This document shows positions 34,658 to 48,086 of a stretch of 64,000 nucleotides of DNA, one piece after another. Numbering within the stretch: position 1 is the stretch's first letter; every line of letters starts with the position of its first letter. The notes below the pieces were generated by a model, which was not told where the DNA came from, did no database searches, and saw only the letters and a list, made by a program, of their open reading frames with translations. Source of the stretch: Sciurus carolinensis (lineage: Eukaryota > Chordata > Mammalia > Rodentia > Sciuridae); assembly GCF_902686445.1 (NCBI RefSeq), contig NC_062223.1, positions 38,472,998 through 38,536,997 on the forward strand. Direction: 5' to 3'. Made by a program: the position numbers and the translations under genes.

Positions 34658-35685
34658 GCTGATAGATTTTCAAGAAAAATTTTTCTGCATCGATTGAATT
34701 AATTATGTGATTCTTGTCTTTAAGTCTATTTATGTGGTGAATTACATTTAGTGACTTTCATATGTTGAACCAACCTTGCATCCCTGAGATGAAACTCACT
34801 TGAATGTGGTGCACTATCTTTTTAATGTGTTTTTGTATGTGGTTTGCCAGTATTTTATTAAGAATTTTTGTATCTATGTTCTTCAAGGATATTGACCTGA
34901 ACTTTTTTTCTTTGATTTGTCTTTGTCTAATTTTGATATCAGGGTGATACTAGCTCCAAAAAATGAGCTATTTCATGGAGTATTTTGAAGAGGATTGGTA
35001 TTAGTTCTTTCTTAAAGTTTAGTTGAACTCACCTAAGAGACCATCTCGTCCTGTGCTTTTCTTCGTTGGTAGGTTATTGATGGCTTCTTCAATTTCATTT
35101 TTTGAAATTAATCTATTTTAGTTTGCTATGTCATCCTACCTCAATTTGGATAAGTGATAAGTCTCTAGGAATTTGTCAATGTTTTCAAGATTTTCTATTT
35201 TATTGTACTATAAATTTTCAAAATAGTTTCTGATAATCCTCTGAATTTCAATAGTCTCTGCAGTGATGTTCCCCTTTTCAATTAGAGTTTAATAGTTTGA
35301 GGTTTTTGTTTTGTTTTTTTTTTTTTTTTCTTTGAGTTAACTTGGTTAAGCTTTTATCAATTTTGCGTGTTCTTTAAAAAACCAAAAAAACTCTTTGGTC
35401 TTGTTGATATTTGACTTGTTTTTTAAATCCAAATTTCATTGATTTTGGCTCTGATTTTAATTATTTCCTGTCTTCTGATTTTCACGTGGGTGTGTTTTTT
35501 TTCTAGGGCCTCGAGTTTTAATGTTAGATTATTTATTTGTTATCTTTCTATTCTTTTAATGTATGAACTCTATACTATGAACTTTCTTCTTAGGACTGCC
35601 TTCATAGTGTATCAGAGATTTTGACATGTTTTATCACTATTTTCATTTCCTCTAATTTTCTTTTTATTTCTCCAAATATTAACAT

Positions 35686-36699
35686 GAATTGACAACAGAC
35701 ATAGTTGTTTTGTGGATTTTAAAATTCATTTATAATGACTTTAACATTTCCATATCCAATAACTAAACATATGTTTGTAGCAATACATGTATATATAAAC
35801 ACATATGTACATATATTTTAATGATAGATGAGATCAGAGGAAAAACAAAAGTTAAAATTTGGATCTGCAGATATTCTAAAAATAATAATGCAATGTTTCA
35901 TAATTTAAAAGTTATAATTAATTGACTGATGGTGTTTATATCACATACCTAGGAAAATCATCTCTGAGCCCCTCAAACAGATAGAATGACTTTAGTTTTA
36001 TTTTTCACCAAAACAAGATGAAATTAGAAAATTCATGAATCTGATACTCATCTCTTTCATGAAAGTATAATATAAATTTGAACTACATATCTATAGAATA
36101 TGTTGTTGGAGTTGGTTATTTGTGAGTCATTGAAGCAAAATTTTAAAAATACAGAATCAGTATTTCAGTTTAAAAAAACAAAATAAATGCCCTGAGATTG
36201 ATGGAACTACTTTAAAATGTTTTCTTCCATTTTTGTCAATGTACTTTTTGAGTCTGGTTTTTCTACAATAAGCATTATTAAATCACAACATAAAGAAGTT
36301 AAGATGCACATTATTGCCTGTGAGTAATGTTTAAAGATTTCTGGACTGTTTTGTCGGGTGGGCAGATTTTCATCAATTTCCTTCCTACCTTTCAGAGACT
36401 TTTTAAAAGTTCTCTTGACTTCAGTCTTCATTCAACCCTCGTATGCCTTCTAGTGCTTTTGTATACAGCATTCCAATAGCATATGATACACACAAGAATA
36501 AAACATTAATTTAGGAATTTTCTTGATACTATTTCCATGAATTCCACAATATTTAGGGGTACTGCCCTTCGTCTGTTCCTTTTCTCAAAAGCTATTGATC
36601 ATTTACCAGAGTTTGAACATGTCCAAACAGTACTGTACATTAGTTCTTACTGGAAAATGAATGTTTTCCAACATATTTTTGTGTGGAAATACTGAATAG
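35686..36699. other. Intergenic DNA, nothing recognised
   Basis: No gene or repeat recognised. Confidence 0.5.
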
Positions 36700-37142
36700 T
36701 CGTATGCATTTTCACTCACCACCTGTATCCACTTGTCATTTTTGTGATTGCATAGTAGCATCATCTTGACTGAGTGGAGTGTATTTCTCTGTCCCATGGA
36801 TGTTGGCTTGGTAACACGATGTGCTTTCACCAATGGGCAAAATTTAGGTGGAAATGATGTGAGTAGAAGTTTGAAAGGAACTTATGTGACTTGACTAGTT
36901 CACATTTACTCTGACACTCTGCCATAAAAAAATATGTGCTCCTAGTAGTCCTGGCTCCCAGGAAAATATGGAGACCTTTGCAGTGGACCTGAACATACTG
37001 CAGAGCTTGGATCCAGATCCAGCTGAATTTGAGAAAGATACAGACAGACCCAAGTGTTGAAATCCAAAAAGATGTATTTAAAGTCAAAAGTATTTTGAAG
37101 TGCCTGCACACAGTACTATTGAAACAATAGATAATCAATGCA
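36700..37142 (+). mobile_element. MLT1-type MaLR LTR
   Basis: The block contains accaatgggcaaaattt, ggaaatgatgtgag, ctctgccataa and near its end acaatagataatcaatgca. The last of these matches the 'caatagataactaatac' end of MLT1 LTRs as I know it. The small frame beginning METFAVDLNILQ at 36968 lies inside this LTR and is not a gene. The left end is uncertain. Confidence 0.55.
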
Positions 37143-37536
37143 GTAGGTTTTTAAAATAAGAAAGCGATGACTATTTTTGTATTTTCTTCTAGAAGTTTTC
37201 TTTTAGCAGTGTAAAGTGGAGGCTTCATTATAGCCTTCTACATGAGTTTACATGTTATTTTAATCCAGTGCATTTGCTTTTTCACAAGCAGAAGTGCCTG
37301 GATTTCTTGCATTCTTCTTCTAGCATTATAGATGAGAAGAAAAGTAGCAATGATGAATTTACCAAGGTATGTTTAGACATTTTAATAGTGTTATTCTGTT
37401 TGTCTTATCGGACCCCACAGGCATTCTACTATGAACTCTAATATCTTTTTCAAATGTCTTTGCTAGTTAGCATAGCCAGAATAGGTGTTATTGTTTATGA
37501 CTAACAACTCAGACTAATATAGTGGCAAGTAGAAAA

Positions 37537-37538
<2 letters not shown>

Positions 37539-37578
<40 letters not shown>

Positions 37579-37597
37579 CTCTATCTCTATCTCTCTC
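37539..37597. repeat. (CT)n microsatellite
   Basis: About 18 CT units, then interrupted CT-rich sequence. Confidence 0.95.
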
Positions 37598-40462
37598 TTT
37601 TTCTGTTATAAATTCTATGTGGTATGGTAATACCTTCCTAAATTTTATAATAATCCTTGCTATGGGCTATTGTTTTGTCTAGTTATCAAATTATCAGTGA
37701 TTTGTTCTTTTGGCACAAAACTGTTTTCTGCAATAACGTATGTGATTCCTTCAATTACTGCTGTTTCATCAAGTTTAACATCAGTACTTGATGTATTCAT
37801 ATGCCCTTTGTTTTTGCTACATTACTCTTCCCAGGAATTTTGGGGGAAGGTATGTTTACAAAATAGATCTTTATTTCTTAAAGGCAGTGCTTCTCAAATA
37901 CCTTGTTGAAAAATGATTTTTAAAATTCATGGTCAATATGATATTTTACAAAATATAAGAATGAAGATAAAGTAATACATTTCAGAATAGAAGCAAATAC
38001 ATTTCACTATTGAAAACAAGAGAAATATTATTACATTTTAATATATCTAAGTAGATTTGATAGGATCCAAGAGAATAATTTACAAATACTCACATTGCTT
38101 ATTGAAAGTGTGTACATAGATGGTGTATCTAGATAATCTCCATTACACTTTTAAATTTGTGTATTATAAAATATTAAATATACAAAAATCATGAATAAAG
38201 GAGATTTACTATGCCAAATGTCTATTTCACATTGGATGAGCACCAATAATATCACTATTTAAGCTTTGTGACATGTCATATTGTTTCTTGTTACTTAATT
38301 CATACAATCCCAGATAGATCTGGAATATGAGTGAAATATTATTTCTGGTAACCTATGACATATGTATTTATTAATGTGATAGTATAACTGAATACATAAT
38401 TAGAAGGCCAAATATAAATTATAACTTTTTCCCAATGTGTCTGAGGATATGCTGAGGTTCTAATTAGTTACAATCAGTGCCAGATTATGTCAAATTTATG
38501 TCCTTGCCATAATCCTCCATGTTCTTATTGGAGCAAGAGCTACTTAGGACATGCACTTCTTATAGCATATCATAGAATAGAAACACAAGAGAGCAATGTA
38601 AATGAGACATAATTCAAGATTGTCCTCAAATGAAAATTACTGAACACATTGCCCAAAGCAAGTCCTATGAGCCTGGACTGTATCCTACTTGATCTAGGGA
38701 AGAATCAGTCATACTTAAAGGATGTTGATGGTAGAAGTAATGGATAATTATCTTAACTACCTTATTTACACTCATCAGTGTAAATTTTCTTCTATATTAA
38801 TGCTAAGGTACACATAATTAATGTAGCCCAAAGGCAAAAGCATATTGATTCTTGACCAAAGTCATGGTGTCACATCTTCACACGGTAACATGGTAACATT
38901 CCTTCCTCTGGTATTCATGGCATTAGATGGAAGTTTGCACACTGTACTTCTATTTGTGTGGGTTTTGAATTATTTGGTGATAGTACACACCAAGTCAGTA
39001 GAAGGCAGATGAGGGCAGAATATAGTCAGAAATCAAGATGATGTCTGAGCATCCGGTGGGAAAAAACTATGGAGAGCAGGACCACTGCCCACTAAAGCCA
39101 TGGAGCCATCAATTGTTTTAGAAAGAAAAGTGGGACTTTATTTATAAATTTCACAACAAAGGGAACATATGACAGCTCATTGCATCTTAAAAAGATTACA
39201 TTAATATAGTCATTTAGAAAACTGCGTAAGTACTCCCATGTTAATATCACCAGCTATATAATACAAATGCTGCATTTTTTTGTAGAGTACCTGAGACTCT
39301 TGTGGTAATTTGGTAATACTAATTTCATGAATTTGTTGGTTGTGTTATGGATCCATGGGAGAATATCTTTGATTATAGAAAGGATGGAATGACGTATTTG
39401 TGGATATGGATAATCTTGGTGGCAACTCAATCTCAACAGTTTTAGGAAAAAATAATATGAATGGTTTTGTAACTTTTCTATAAATTTGAGAACTGTGTAC
39501 AAAACAAGGTTTACAAGAATATTAACCATTAACAAAATTGTAAAAATGTAATGTACTTAGAAATATAATGGAAGATATTAAGATATTTAGGTAGACATAA
39601 TAAGACTTTATCGAAATAACAAAATTTAGATATATCATGTTTATGTTTAAGAATTTGCAATATTTTAAGATACCTGCTACCCTGAAATTATTCTATTTTA
39701 TAAATAGATTCCAGAATAAGTAGTAACAGAATTTTACATGGAATTTGACAAGCTGATTCAAAACTTGACACAGATGGGCAGAAGGCTGAAAATCACAATC
39801 CTTTATAAAAAATGAATCAGAGGATATTGACAAACAAGGCATATTATGATGTTTCGGTACTTACCCCAGTTTGTGTGTGTGTGTGTGGGGGGGTGCGTTT
39901 TCATGTGTGGTTATTTTTGTTTCTTTTGCATTGGTAGATAAATAGGCAGATGAAAAAGAATAGAGTGTTTGAAAATAGACTCATGCACATAAGGGAAGCA
40001 TAGTTTAAAGAAGATTTAGCATTCAGTTCAATGGGTAAAGAATATATTTTAAAAAATTGTACTATCATACAGTGCTTAATAATGGGAATGCAATCTGAAC
40101 AGAATGCCTTATGAGGTTTTTTTGACATTATACAAAAATCATAAAGCATATTTACACTAACTATAGAAGCTCACAGTGTCTCTGTGTGATATAAACTTAT
40201 GGTCCACCATTGTAAACCAAGTCCTTCATCAATCAGTGTTCCTATGTGACACATGATTGTATTAGAACTGTTTATAATATTTGGATCAACTCATCTCACT
40301 GGAAGTTTCAGTGTTTTTTCAAATCCATAATGACACCGAAATCATAATGATGTCTCTCAACGTGGATTACTTTTCATTCATTCTAAGCATGGCCAACATT
40401 TTGTAGGGAAAATTGTTCAGTTGGTTCTGTCTAGAGAATTTTCTTAAACTAATTATTTCACA

Positions 40463-40464
<2 letters not shown>

Positions 40465-40502
<38 letters not shown>
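40465..40502. repeat. (TA)n microsatellite
   Basis: About 18 TA units. Confidence 0.95.
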
Positions 40503-40508
<6 letters not shown>

Positions 40509-41032
40509 CATCTACTTTAAACACATTATTAGATTTTATTTAGTTACTTTTATATGAGTTTCTTTAAAAAACTATTCATGCATTAAAATTGTACAAAAAT
40601 GTCAAATTATTTATACATGCACACAATAGAGGTTTTACTTCTTTTATTATACCTTTAGATTTGCTAGGGTGGTTTTAGTTTCTAAATATTGTGTGTCTTT
40701 CTCTTCTTCAAAAATTAATTGTAGCCCCTTTTTCCACTTTCTCCATACATTGTTCCCACTTATTCCAAATTCCTTTTAGTAATTTGTTTTATTTTCCATA
40801 TGTCCTGAGAGAAAATTTTCTCAAAGATCTATAAACTATTAATATTTGACCATAGCATATAATTAAGATGGGAAACTAAAAAATTGAATGGAAACTGTAT
40901 GAATTAGTGAGATCAGTTTCCTGGTGGATTTCACTCTAGTTTGGTATGGTTATGGGTTCCGTTGAGGGAACCAAGTTCCCATGAATTATGTGTATGTATA
41001 TCTGTATCTATGTGGATTTATACATACACATA

Positions 41033-41060
41033 ATACACACACACACACACACACACACAT

Positions 41061-41091
<31 letters not shown>

Positions 41092-41092
41092 A
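41033..41092. repeat. (CA)n-(TA)n compound microsatellite
   Basis: Two CA blocks separated by a single cat, running into TA units. Confidence 0.95.
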
Positions 41093-41214
41093 ATACATAT
41101 ACAGTATTGATATTGATGTTTATATCCCCTGGAAAGAATATTCATTTTCATTTTTCTGGCTATAGGTCATAAGCTTCTCTGTCATTATTTCTGGAACCAA
41201 GATAGTGTAAATAA

Positions 41215-41445
41215 TATTTATCATGCTTAGTGCTTTTGGTTGTCAAGCACTCTAATATGTGCTTCATGTCTATTCACTCATTTGTCCTGTTAATATTTAG
41301 TTAAATATGATAAGTATAATCATTTTCAGTTGAAGAAATTAAGACACATAGAAGAGAACTAACTTACCGAAGTAATAGATCTTGTTAGATGCAAATTTAA
41401 GATTCCAACTGAAGAACTAGGCTCCTAAATGTCATGTACCTGGTT
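41215..41445 (+). repeat. MIR-type ancient SINE
   Basis: Blocks ttagtgcttttgg, caagcactctaatatgtgc, attcactcatttgtcctg, gttgaagaaattaagacaca and ccaactgaagaactaggctc follow the MIR order. Confidence 0.6.
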
Positions 41446-42480
41446 TCTTCCCTAGGTAGTGTTTAGTCTCCCAACTCTGCTTTTCTTTTAAGAGAAATTA
41501 TTATCAGTTATGTCTAGATTTACCAGTCCAAAGTCTGTATTGTGACTATAGACAAGAAATCTTAGACTTTTCCTTGGGTGGAAAGGGTCATTGCTATTTA
41601 GAAACAGGTGGTTGAAGACGAACAACAGAGTTGTCATAAACACAGTTCAGTACAACTTCATAAACAGAGTTCAGTCCCATCCTCCTGTTTTTAGCTCCTT
41701 CTACCATCTACAGAGGTCTGTAGTTCAGCAAGTTCAGCAAGTTTTTGCACATTTCTAGGATAATCTGATGCAAAACAGGTGCTTCTTTGTCTTTCTCTCT
41801 GGGCTATCTTAAGTTGCAGCTTTCTTTGGTCTTCTAAATTTGTTTCCACCATCCATCTGTTTTACATTTCTGTACTTTTTCCTTTCTACTTTATTTATTC
41901 TTACATAATTTTCTTTTAGAAAATTTACTTTATTCGCATTTTTGTAAGAATTTGGAAGGAAAACTGAAGCGAAAGTCTGTGTTTATTCTCTCGTCTTTAA
42001 CAAGAACCCCCCATTATTTTTTTCTTGATATGGATGATTAGTGACTCACCCCCATAACTGTAGGTGATAGGTTCTATAGCCAAGAATCATCTACTAAATT
42101 ATATAAATTCCATGTAATCAACCTAAAATTTCCTGATTTGGGCTTGTTGAAGAGTATTGCAAATCACAGGCCTGAACCTATACTTGATATTGGCTAAAAA
42201 CAATGAACCTGACCTATCATTCATAAACTTCCTATTTTACAAGGTATGCTAGTCTTGAATCTAAGTTGAGTTTACAGGATGATTCCTTCAGGCTCGGTGT
42301 AAAAGACCAGGAGCCAGAAGCCATAGGAATTTGAGCACTTATGCAGTATCTCTCTTTGCTTATTAAATGTTCTCTCATATTTGAGTATGTAGTCTTAAGA
42401 TCACACACACTGTCCATTTGAAAACCAGATAAATGACCCACATACAAAGAAAAACCTCTGAAGTAATTTTGTTGTGTAGT
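41446..42480. other. Intergenic DNA, nothing recognised
   Basis: No gene or repeat seen. Confidence 0.5.
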
Positions 42481-42650
42481 ACAATGGTTCTTAGCTTCCA
42501 AGTCACATGAAAATCACTCTGAGGAAATTTTAAAATCCCAGTTCAAAGTTTACCAATAAGAACAATTAAATCTGAATCTGTAGGGGTTGGATCCAAGGAA
42601 CAGTATTTTTTCTCAGACTTCCAGGTGACTTCTGTATTCAGTATTATGTA
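42481..42650 (+). repeat. hAT-Charlie-type DNA transposon fragment
   Basis: Starts acaatggttcttagc, followed by gaaaatcactctgaggaa, ttaaatctgaatctgtaggg and cttccaggtgacttctg. This is the layout of small non-autonomous hAT elements of the MER5/MER20 kind. The 3' terminal inverted repeat is not clearly preserved. Confidence 0.5.
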
Positions 42651-44361
42651 TTGGGCTTGTGCATAATTTGAGCAATGTAATAGTGAATCTGTTAAGCAGA
42701 CCAAATTATCAGATTCTCCCTTGATATTCTCAGGTCTTTTGTTAAAATTCAATTGTGGAACAAAAATGAAGATAATTCATTAGAGACTTAGTCTTGGCAC
42801 TTGCATCTTGGTGTTTCAGAATTCACTCACTCAAAGCATTTCTTCCATCCATGGAGTGATCTTTCTATGACCTCTGACACTTTCTCCACAGGTTTGTGAA
42901 AAAAAAAAAATATGACTTTCTTTTTCTTTCAAGCAAATATTTGAGCAATTGAAGGTGACTCTTATACCAAGGTGACTTGAGAAGCTGAATATAAATAACT
43001 AGCTCCTGAGCTGCTGCATTAATTGGTACAGATGGAAAGTGAGAACATGAATTTCAGTCCTGTTAGATTTTGTTATGAGGTAACCTCTCTCCCTGACAGC
43101 CATCTTAATTTAATTACCACATTCTCCATTACTGGCTGAATTTGTGACAATGGCAGTTTTATGTGTCTCTCTTAAAAGGAACTGAGCTGAGCTTCCACTT
43201 GAAGAGTCAGGGTCAGAGGAGCAGTGGTTGAAGTGCCTCCGTACATCACTTGAGTGGAAGAGATTTCCAGTTAATATACTTAGGGGAAGTATGAACTGTT
43301 CTACTCTCTCCCCTCTATCCTTTATGAAATAGCATCCTGCTGGCTCATAACTGTGTTGGGAAATATGAAAGCTCATTTAAGGAAACAGTTGTTAGAACAT
43401 ATAATGAGAGAGGAAGGGCATGGAGTTTTGAAGAGTTTCAAGAGGAGAACAAATGTTAACCTCTTTGCAATACTTGAGACAGACATTCAATCAAAAATAA
43501 GAAATAGTCATTCTGGGAACAAGCACAATAGAAAGGATAATGCCTCCTTGGAAATGAATGGCAACGCCATAGGGCCAGTACATGACTGTGTTCTTTTTTG
43601 GTCAAGGGAAGTTGCCTGAGTAACATGACCCCAAACACTCTTCCTTATTTTTATTCCCTGTCATTACCGCAGATTTACATGAGGTTTATTTCCAATTAGT
43701 ACAGGATCTGAAAGCTGTTTCAAGGGAAATGATCAACAGGCAAAAGACTCCTCTGATCATGGAAAGATCTTTTGAGTCAGTTTCAATTTCTTACCCTAAA
43801 ATTCTTCCATAGGATTACCTAGGAAGAATCATAATAATTTTGCAAAGCATGATTTTCATTAAAAATGAGGACTTCTTCATTTGTGCTTAAAATTAAACTC
43901 TTGGCATTATTTGACACTAAATATAAACACTGTATAAACAAGACTACAGAACCTTCTTTGGACTTCCCAGGGCATTAAGTAGGTTAAGCAGTAGAGGAAT
44001 GAATGGTGAAAATAGACTAAGGTACAACAAGTAAAAAGCAAAGACATTATATTTATGTATACAAACACTTTGCCAACCACATTCCCAAACCATTTAGTGG
44101 AAAAGTTCACATGATGAACCAATGAGATCATGACTGAACATAAATGAACAGACAAGTTTATTAAAATGTACGTCAAATAATACAATATGATAACTTGTTT
44201 TAAGAATAGTAGATGATCTTCTTTTTTTGAACCTACATATTAGTAATGTTTGAAGCTAAAATGTTCAAAAACGATGCAGGAAAATTAGCATGACTGTCTG
44301 GTATATAAAATAAAATTTTATTGGTCAGAATTTGCTTGCCTGAAAGCTCAAAAAGTCTTTT
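42651..44361. other. Intergenic DNA, possibly unique sequence
   Basis: No repeat or gene recognised. It is one of the least repeat-like stretches of the window and could hold conserved noncoding sequence, which cannot be judged from one species. Confidence 0.5.
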
Positions 44362-44371
44362 AAAATATAAG

Positions 44372-44655
44372 TTTTCTCTGACAAGTTGATGATGATACAT
44401 AATGGGAGTAGGGGGATGGAAGCTAAGAGTAGAATGGAGGAACCTTGGATTATATAGAGGGAAATGAGAGGAGTAGAGGTTGGGGGTAGGAAGGATGGTG
44501 GAACAAGACAGACATCATTACCCTATGTACAGGTATGATTACACCAATGGTGTGAATCTACATCATGTACAATCAGAGAAATGGAAAGATGTACCCCATT
44601 TGTGTACAATGAATCAAAATGCAGTCTGTAATAATAAAAAAAGAATAAATAAAAT
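44372..44655 (+). mobile_element. Short 5'-truncated L1 3' end with perfect TSD
   Basis: Only the end of ORF2 and the purine-rich 3'UTR remain (gatgatgatacataatggga, ccctatgtacaggtatg, A-rich tail). The 10-bp duplication aaaatataag lies at 44362-44371 and 44656-44665. It is 284 bp long and carries no coding capacity. Confidence 0.88.
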
Positions 44656-44884
44656 AAAATATAAGAAATGTATTGCCTTGTAATGTTAGAAATTCCACTG
44701 TTGATCCATAAGCAATTCAAAATGAAAAATTTTGGAAAGATGAAATAAAAATGTGCTGATTGGCAAGGTAAAATCAAACACTTGATGCTGGATGAAGGCG
44801 GAATGGTGTAGGCCTTCAACATCAATGTGGATGTTGTGAGGTTCTTGTTTGTATGCAACTCTGGTTTATATTAATATCATTGAC

Positions 44885-45296
44885 AGCATGCCTGTGTATG
44901 AATTCACCATTTTCTATATTGGCATAAGATCTGCTAATTTGCTGCAGCCATTGTTCTCCCTCCCCCACACCACTTGACAGCACAGATGGTTAGCCCCCGA
45001 ACTTCCTAGTCGGTAATTGGTCCAGATTGTTAGCACACAAACCTCCACGCCAGTCATTGGTCTGTTGTTATTAGCCAGGAAAATTCCACTATTTAAGAAT
45101 AGCTCCCCCACCATTCTCTCTCTCTCCTCCTGCTTTCATGCTCTCTCCTGTGGCTTTCATGCTCTCTCTCCTCCTCACTCTTGAGAGTGCACTCTCTCTG
45201 TCTCCCTCTCTCACCCTCCAGGGAGACACTCTTCCTGTCTGCTTAATAAAATCTCTTGCATGAGTTCCCACATATGGAGTTTCTGGATGTTTTCAC
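44885..45296 (+). mobile_element. Probable solo LTR (ERV1-like)
   Basis: Two CCAAT-like direct repeats (ggtaattggtcc and cagtcattggtc), a TATA-like ctatttaag near 45090, a CT-rich leader and aataaaatctcttgc near 45245 form an LTR-like promoter and polyadenylation layout. The CT-rich block with duplicated tttcatgctctctc units may be a local expansion. Neither end is fixed by a duplication. Confidence 0.5.
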
Positions 45297-45897
45297 TGTC
45301 TATTTATACATTATGTTGCTGAAGGACATTGATGTAATTTCTATTTTTTCACAATTAGAAAGAGTACCATAATAAAAACATTGATTTTTAAAATTTATAA
45401 TCAACTTATAATATTTGTACTTATTTAAGCAGTGGAGTATTATAATTTGAAACTTACATGTAGTATGTAAAGATCTTACCATATTAATTACCATTTTTGT
45501 CTCCTGAAATGTTATATTTCTGTGTCAGGAACTGTCAAACCTTCAACTCTTCTAGTTGTTTTAAAATAGTAAATTAATTGGTAGAGATTATATTTATTCC
45601 ATTGTGCTATAGAACAGGAGAGGTGCTTCCACCAAAGTCCCTCTTTTCTGGTAACATTTTCCATCCTCTCTCTATCCTCCATGGTCCCCATTCCTAGTTT
45701 CTAGTGACCTCTACTTTACAACATCTATGTGATCAAATATTTTAGCTTCCATGAATGGGAGAGAACAGAATATCTGTCATTCTATACGTGGATTATTTCA
45801 CTTAATATAATGTCCTCCAGCTATCTATTGATATTACTGCAAATGACAGGAATTTATGCTTACAATACTCCATAACGATTCTTTGTATGCGTGCATA

Positions 45898-46452
45898 TGA
45901 AGCCAGAATTGGGGACAGGCAGTTTGTGTAGAAATAGAGGATCTGGTCAAATCAAGGAAATGGAGGCCATGAAAGTCATCTGCCTGTGGAAATTGGAGAC
46001 TGCCCCTGGGAGAGGGGAATGACAAGGATCTCCAGAGCCCATTGATTACCAAATTTATCTGCACTTGACAGGGACTACAGGCAAGGAACTGCTAATTGAT
46101 GCCCTCTGGGCCTTTACCTGGTTGAATCACTTTGGCCCTCCCCCTGCCCATTCTGTGTCTCACTTTTTGCATCTCACCTGCAAAACTGAGCCTAGTCACA
46201 TAGGCAGGAAGGAGAGATAAGGGGGGGACAGAATCAGAGAACAAAAGAGAACTTAACCTATAAAAGGTGTAGAGTGTGCTCACTTCTTGGAATTCTAGAA
46301 CATCAGCTATGGTCCCTTTCTCCCTCCGGCAGAAGTTTGTATTATTAACTTTAAATAAAACCTGCTTAATATGCTTGCCTTGACGTGCTTCTCTGATGTT
46401 ATACTTCAACACTTGAGGAAGCAGAACTCATCATCAGTAAACGGTGGTATCA
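45898..46452 (+). mobile_element. Solo LTR in an old L1, probable 4-bp TSD
   Basis: Begins tgaagccagaattgggg and ends ggtggtatca. A cata duplication sits at 45894-45897 and 46453-46456. It carries a TATA box (cctataaaagg near 46258) and aataaaacctgc near 46355. L1 sequence continues on both sides, supporting insertion into that L1. The 4-bp duplication suggests ERV1. Confidence 0.6.
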
Positions 46453-46771
46453 CATATACCTTAAAATACTCATTTATCTATAAATTTGGACATTTTTGTT
46501 GATTTCATATGTTGGCAATTGTGAAGAGTGCAGCTATCCCTGATAGGGTGATTTCATTTCTTTTTGATATGTACCCAATCATGGAATTGCTGGATCTTAG
46601 AGAGTTCTATCTTCATGCTCTTCTCTATATTGGCTATATTAATTTACATTCCCATCAACAGTGCACAAGAATTTTCCTTTCCTCACATTCTCACCAGAAT
46701 TTGTTTTTACTTGACTTTCTTACCATAGACAATCTAAATAAGGTGAGAGGATAGATATATCATTGTGATTT

Positions 46772-46932
46772 TAAAATATTTTATTAGTTATTATAGTTAT
46801 ACATAATAGTGGGGTTTATTTTTATATACTCATAAATGCATGAAACTTAGTTCACTCCATTTCAGTTCCATTACTTTCCTTTCTCTCCTTTCCTCTTTCT
46901 CATGATCCCTTTCCTCTACTCTATTAGTTTTC
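46772..46932 (-). mobile_element. Short L1 3'UTR fragment inside the old L1
   Basis: A ttattatagttatacataat start and a pyrimidine-rich ctttcctttctctcc stretch are the complement of a younger-type L1 3' end. Older ORF2 sequence resumes at about 46935 (ccttttgagaaattgctg). Confidence 0.5.
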
Positions 46933-47868
46933 CAAAATGATATGCCTTTTGAGAAATTGCTGTTCAGTCCATTTGATCATTTTAAAGCAGATTTTTTTTT
47001 TTTTTGGCTGTTGTGGTTTCCAAGTTCCTAATATTAGGCTGGTCAGATGAATAGTCTGCAAATACTTTCTCCCATCTTCGGCAGCTTGCCTCTTAACTCT
47101 ATTGATGATTTTCATTGTTCTGAAGGAGATTTTTAGTTTGATAGAATTCCATTTGTTTATTTGTGCTTTTTGTTGAAAGTGGTTTGGAAGTCTTATCTAA
47201 AATAATGTTTGCCAATACCAATATCTTGAAGTGTTTCCCTTGTGCTCCTGTGAGTGACCTGATAGTTTCAGATCTTCCCTTTAGGTCTTTGATACATTTT
47301 GAGTTTTCTGCAGGTAGTGATAAATAGAAGCCTACTTTTGTTTTTCCGTATGTAAATATCCAGTTTTTCTAGCACCATTTATTGAAGATATCATCTTCTG
47401 TATAATACATACTCTTGTTGCCTTTGTCAAAAATTATTTGGCCAAAAATTGACTTCTGGATTTTCTGATTTGTTGCATTTTACTGTGTATATGTTTTCAT
47501 GCCAATACTAAACTGTTTTGATTTCTGGATCTCTCTGTATTGTACTGCCTCCAGTTTTCCTCTTTTGGTTCAGAATTACTTTGATTATTTTGTCTTTTTT
47601 GTGAACCACATGAATTTTGGGATGCCATATGTATTTTATGTTTTTTTCTAGTTTTATGAAGAATGTTACTTGTATTTTGCAGGAGTATTTTATTGAATCT
47701 GTACATTGTTTTGGCTAGGAGAGATATGTTGGATATATGAACAATATTAGTGTTTCTAATTAGCACGGAATGATGTCTATCCATTCTTTCTATATCCTCT
47801 ATTATTGTTTTCATTGGTTTCATATAATATCTAATGTAGAGATTTTTTTAAAATTTATTCCTGATAGT

Positions 47869-47912
47869 ATATGTGTGTGTGTATGTGTGTGCACACGCGT
47901 GTGCATGTGTAT
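47869..47912. repeat. (TG)n-rich microsatellite
   Basis: TG units with interruptions, including cacacgcgtg. Confidence 0.85.
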
Positions 47913-47987
47913 TGTGAATGAGATTGCTTTTTGTGATTTTTTCAGCCAGTTTGTTATTGGTGTATAAAAATTATATATAACATAATA

Positions 47988-48086
47988 CATACACACACAC
48001 ACTATATATGTGTATATATATATTATACACATATATATTTGAGATGTGTATATATATATGTACATATACACATATATATATATTAT
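47988..48086. repeat. (CA)n/(TA)n palindromic microsatellite
   Basis: CA, TATA and TG blocks alternate so that several arms are mutually complementary (for example tatacacatatat against atatatgtgtata). Extruded hairpins are possible. Confidence 0.85.

Larger units (their letters stand above)
27960..35685 (-). mobile_element. Old L1 (minus) split by a provirus and a younger L1
   Basis: Pieces 27960-28724, 32848-32904 and 34660-35685 are consecutive parts of one minus-strand L1 ORF2, from the end of the reverse transcriptase through its N-terminal part to the linker. The first break is the provirus at 28725-32841, whose removal restores the L1 order and leaves one aagtat. The second is a younger L1 at 32905-34657. 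The host L1 lacks both its 3' end and its 5' half. All frames are broken. Confidence 0.8.
37143..41214. other. Intergenic DNA with microsatellites
   Basis: No gene or dispersed repeat was recognised in 4 kb apart from the simple repeats listed separately and a short (GT)n-G7 tract near 39871-39894. Frames at 37670-37909, 39254-39535 and 39901-40149 have no domain signature. Confidence 0.5.

Noticed and set aside
36968..37057. Short frame METFAVDLNILQ... resembling a protein N terminus
   Set aside because: It lies inside an MLT1-type LTR, is only 29 codons long and has no splice context.
40981..41172. 63-codon frame rich in histidine and threonine
   Set aside because: It is a translation of the (CA)n microsatellite.
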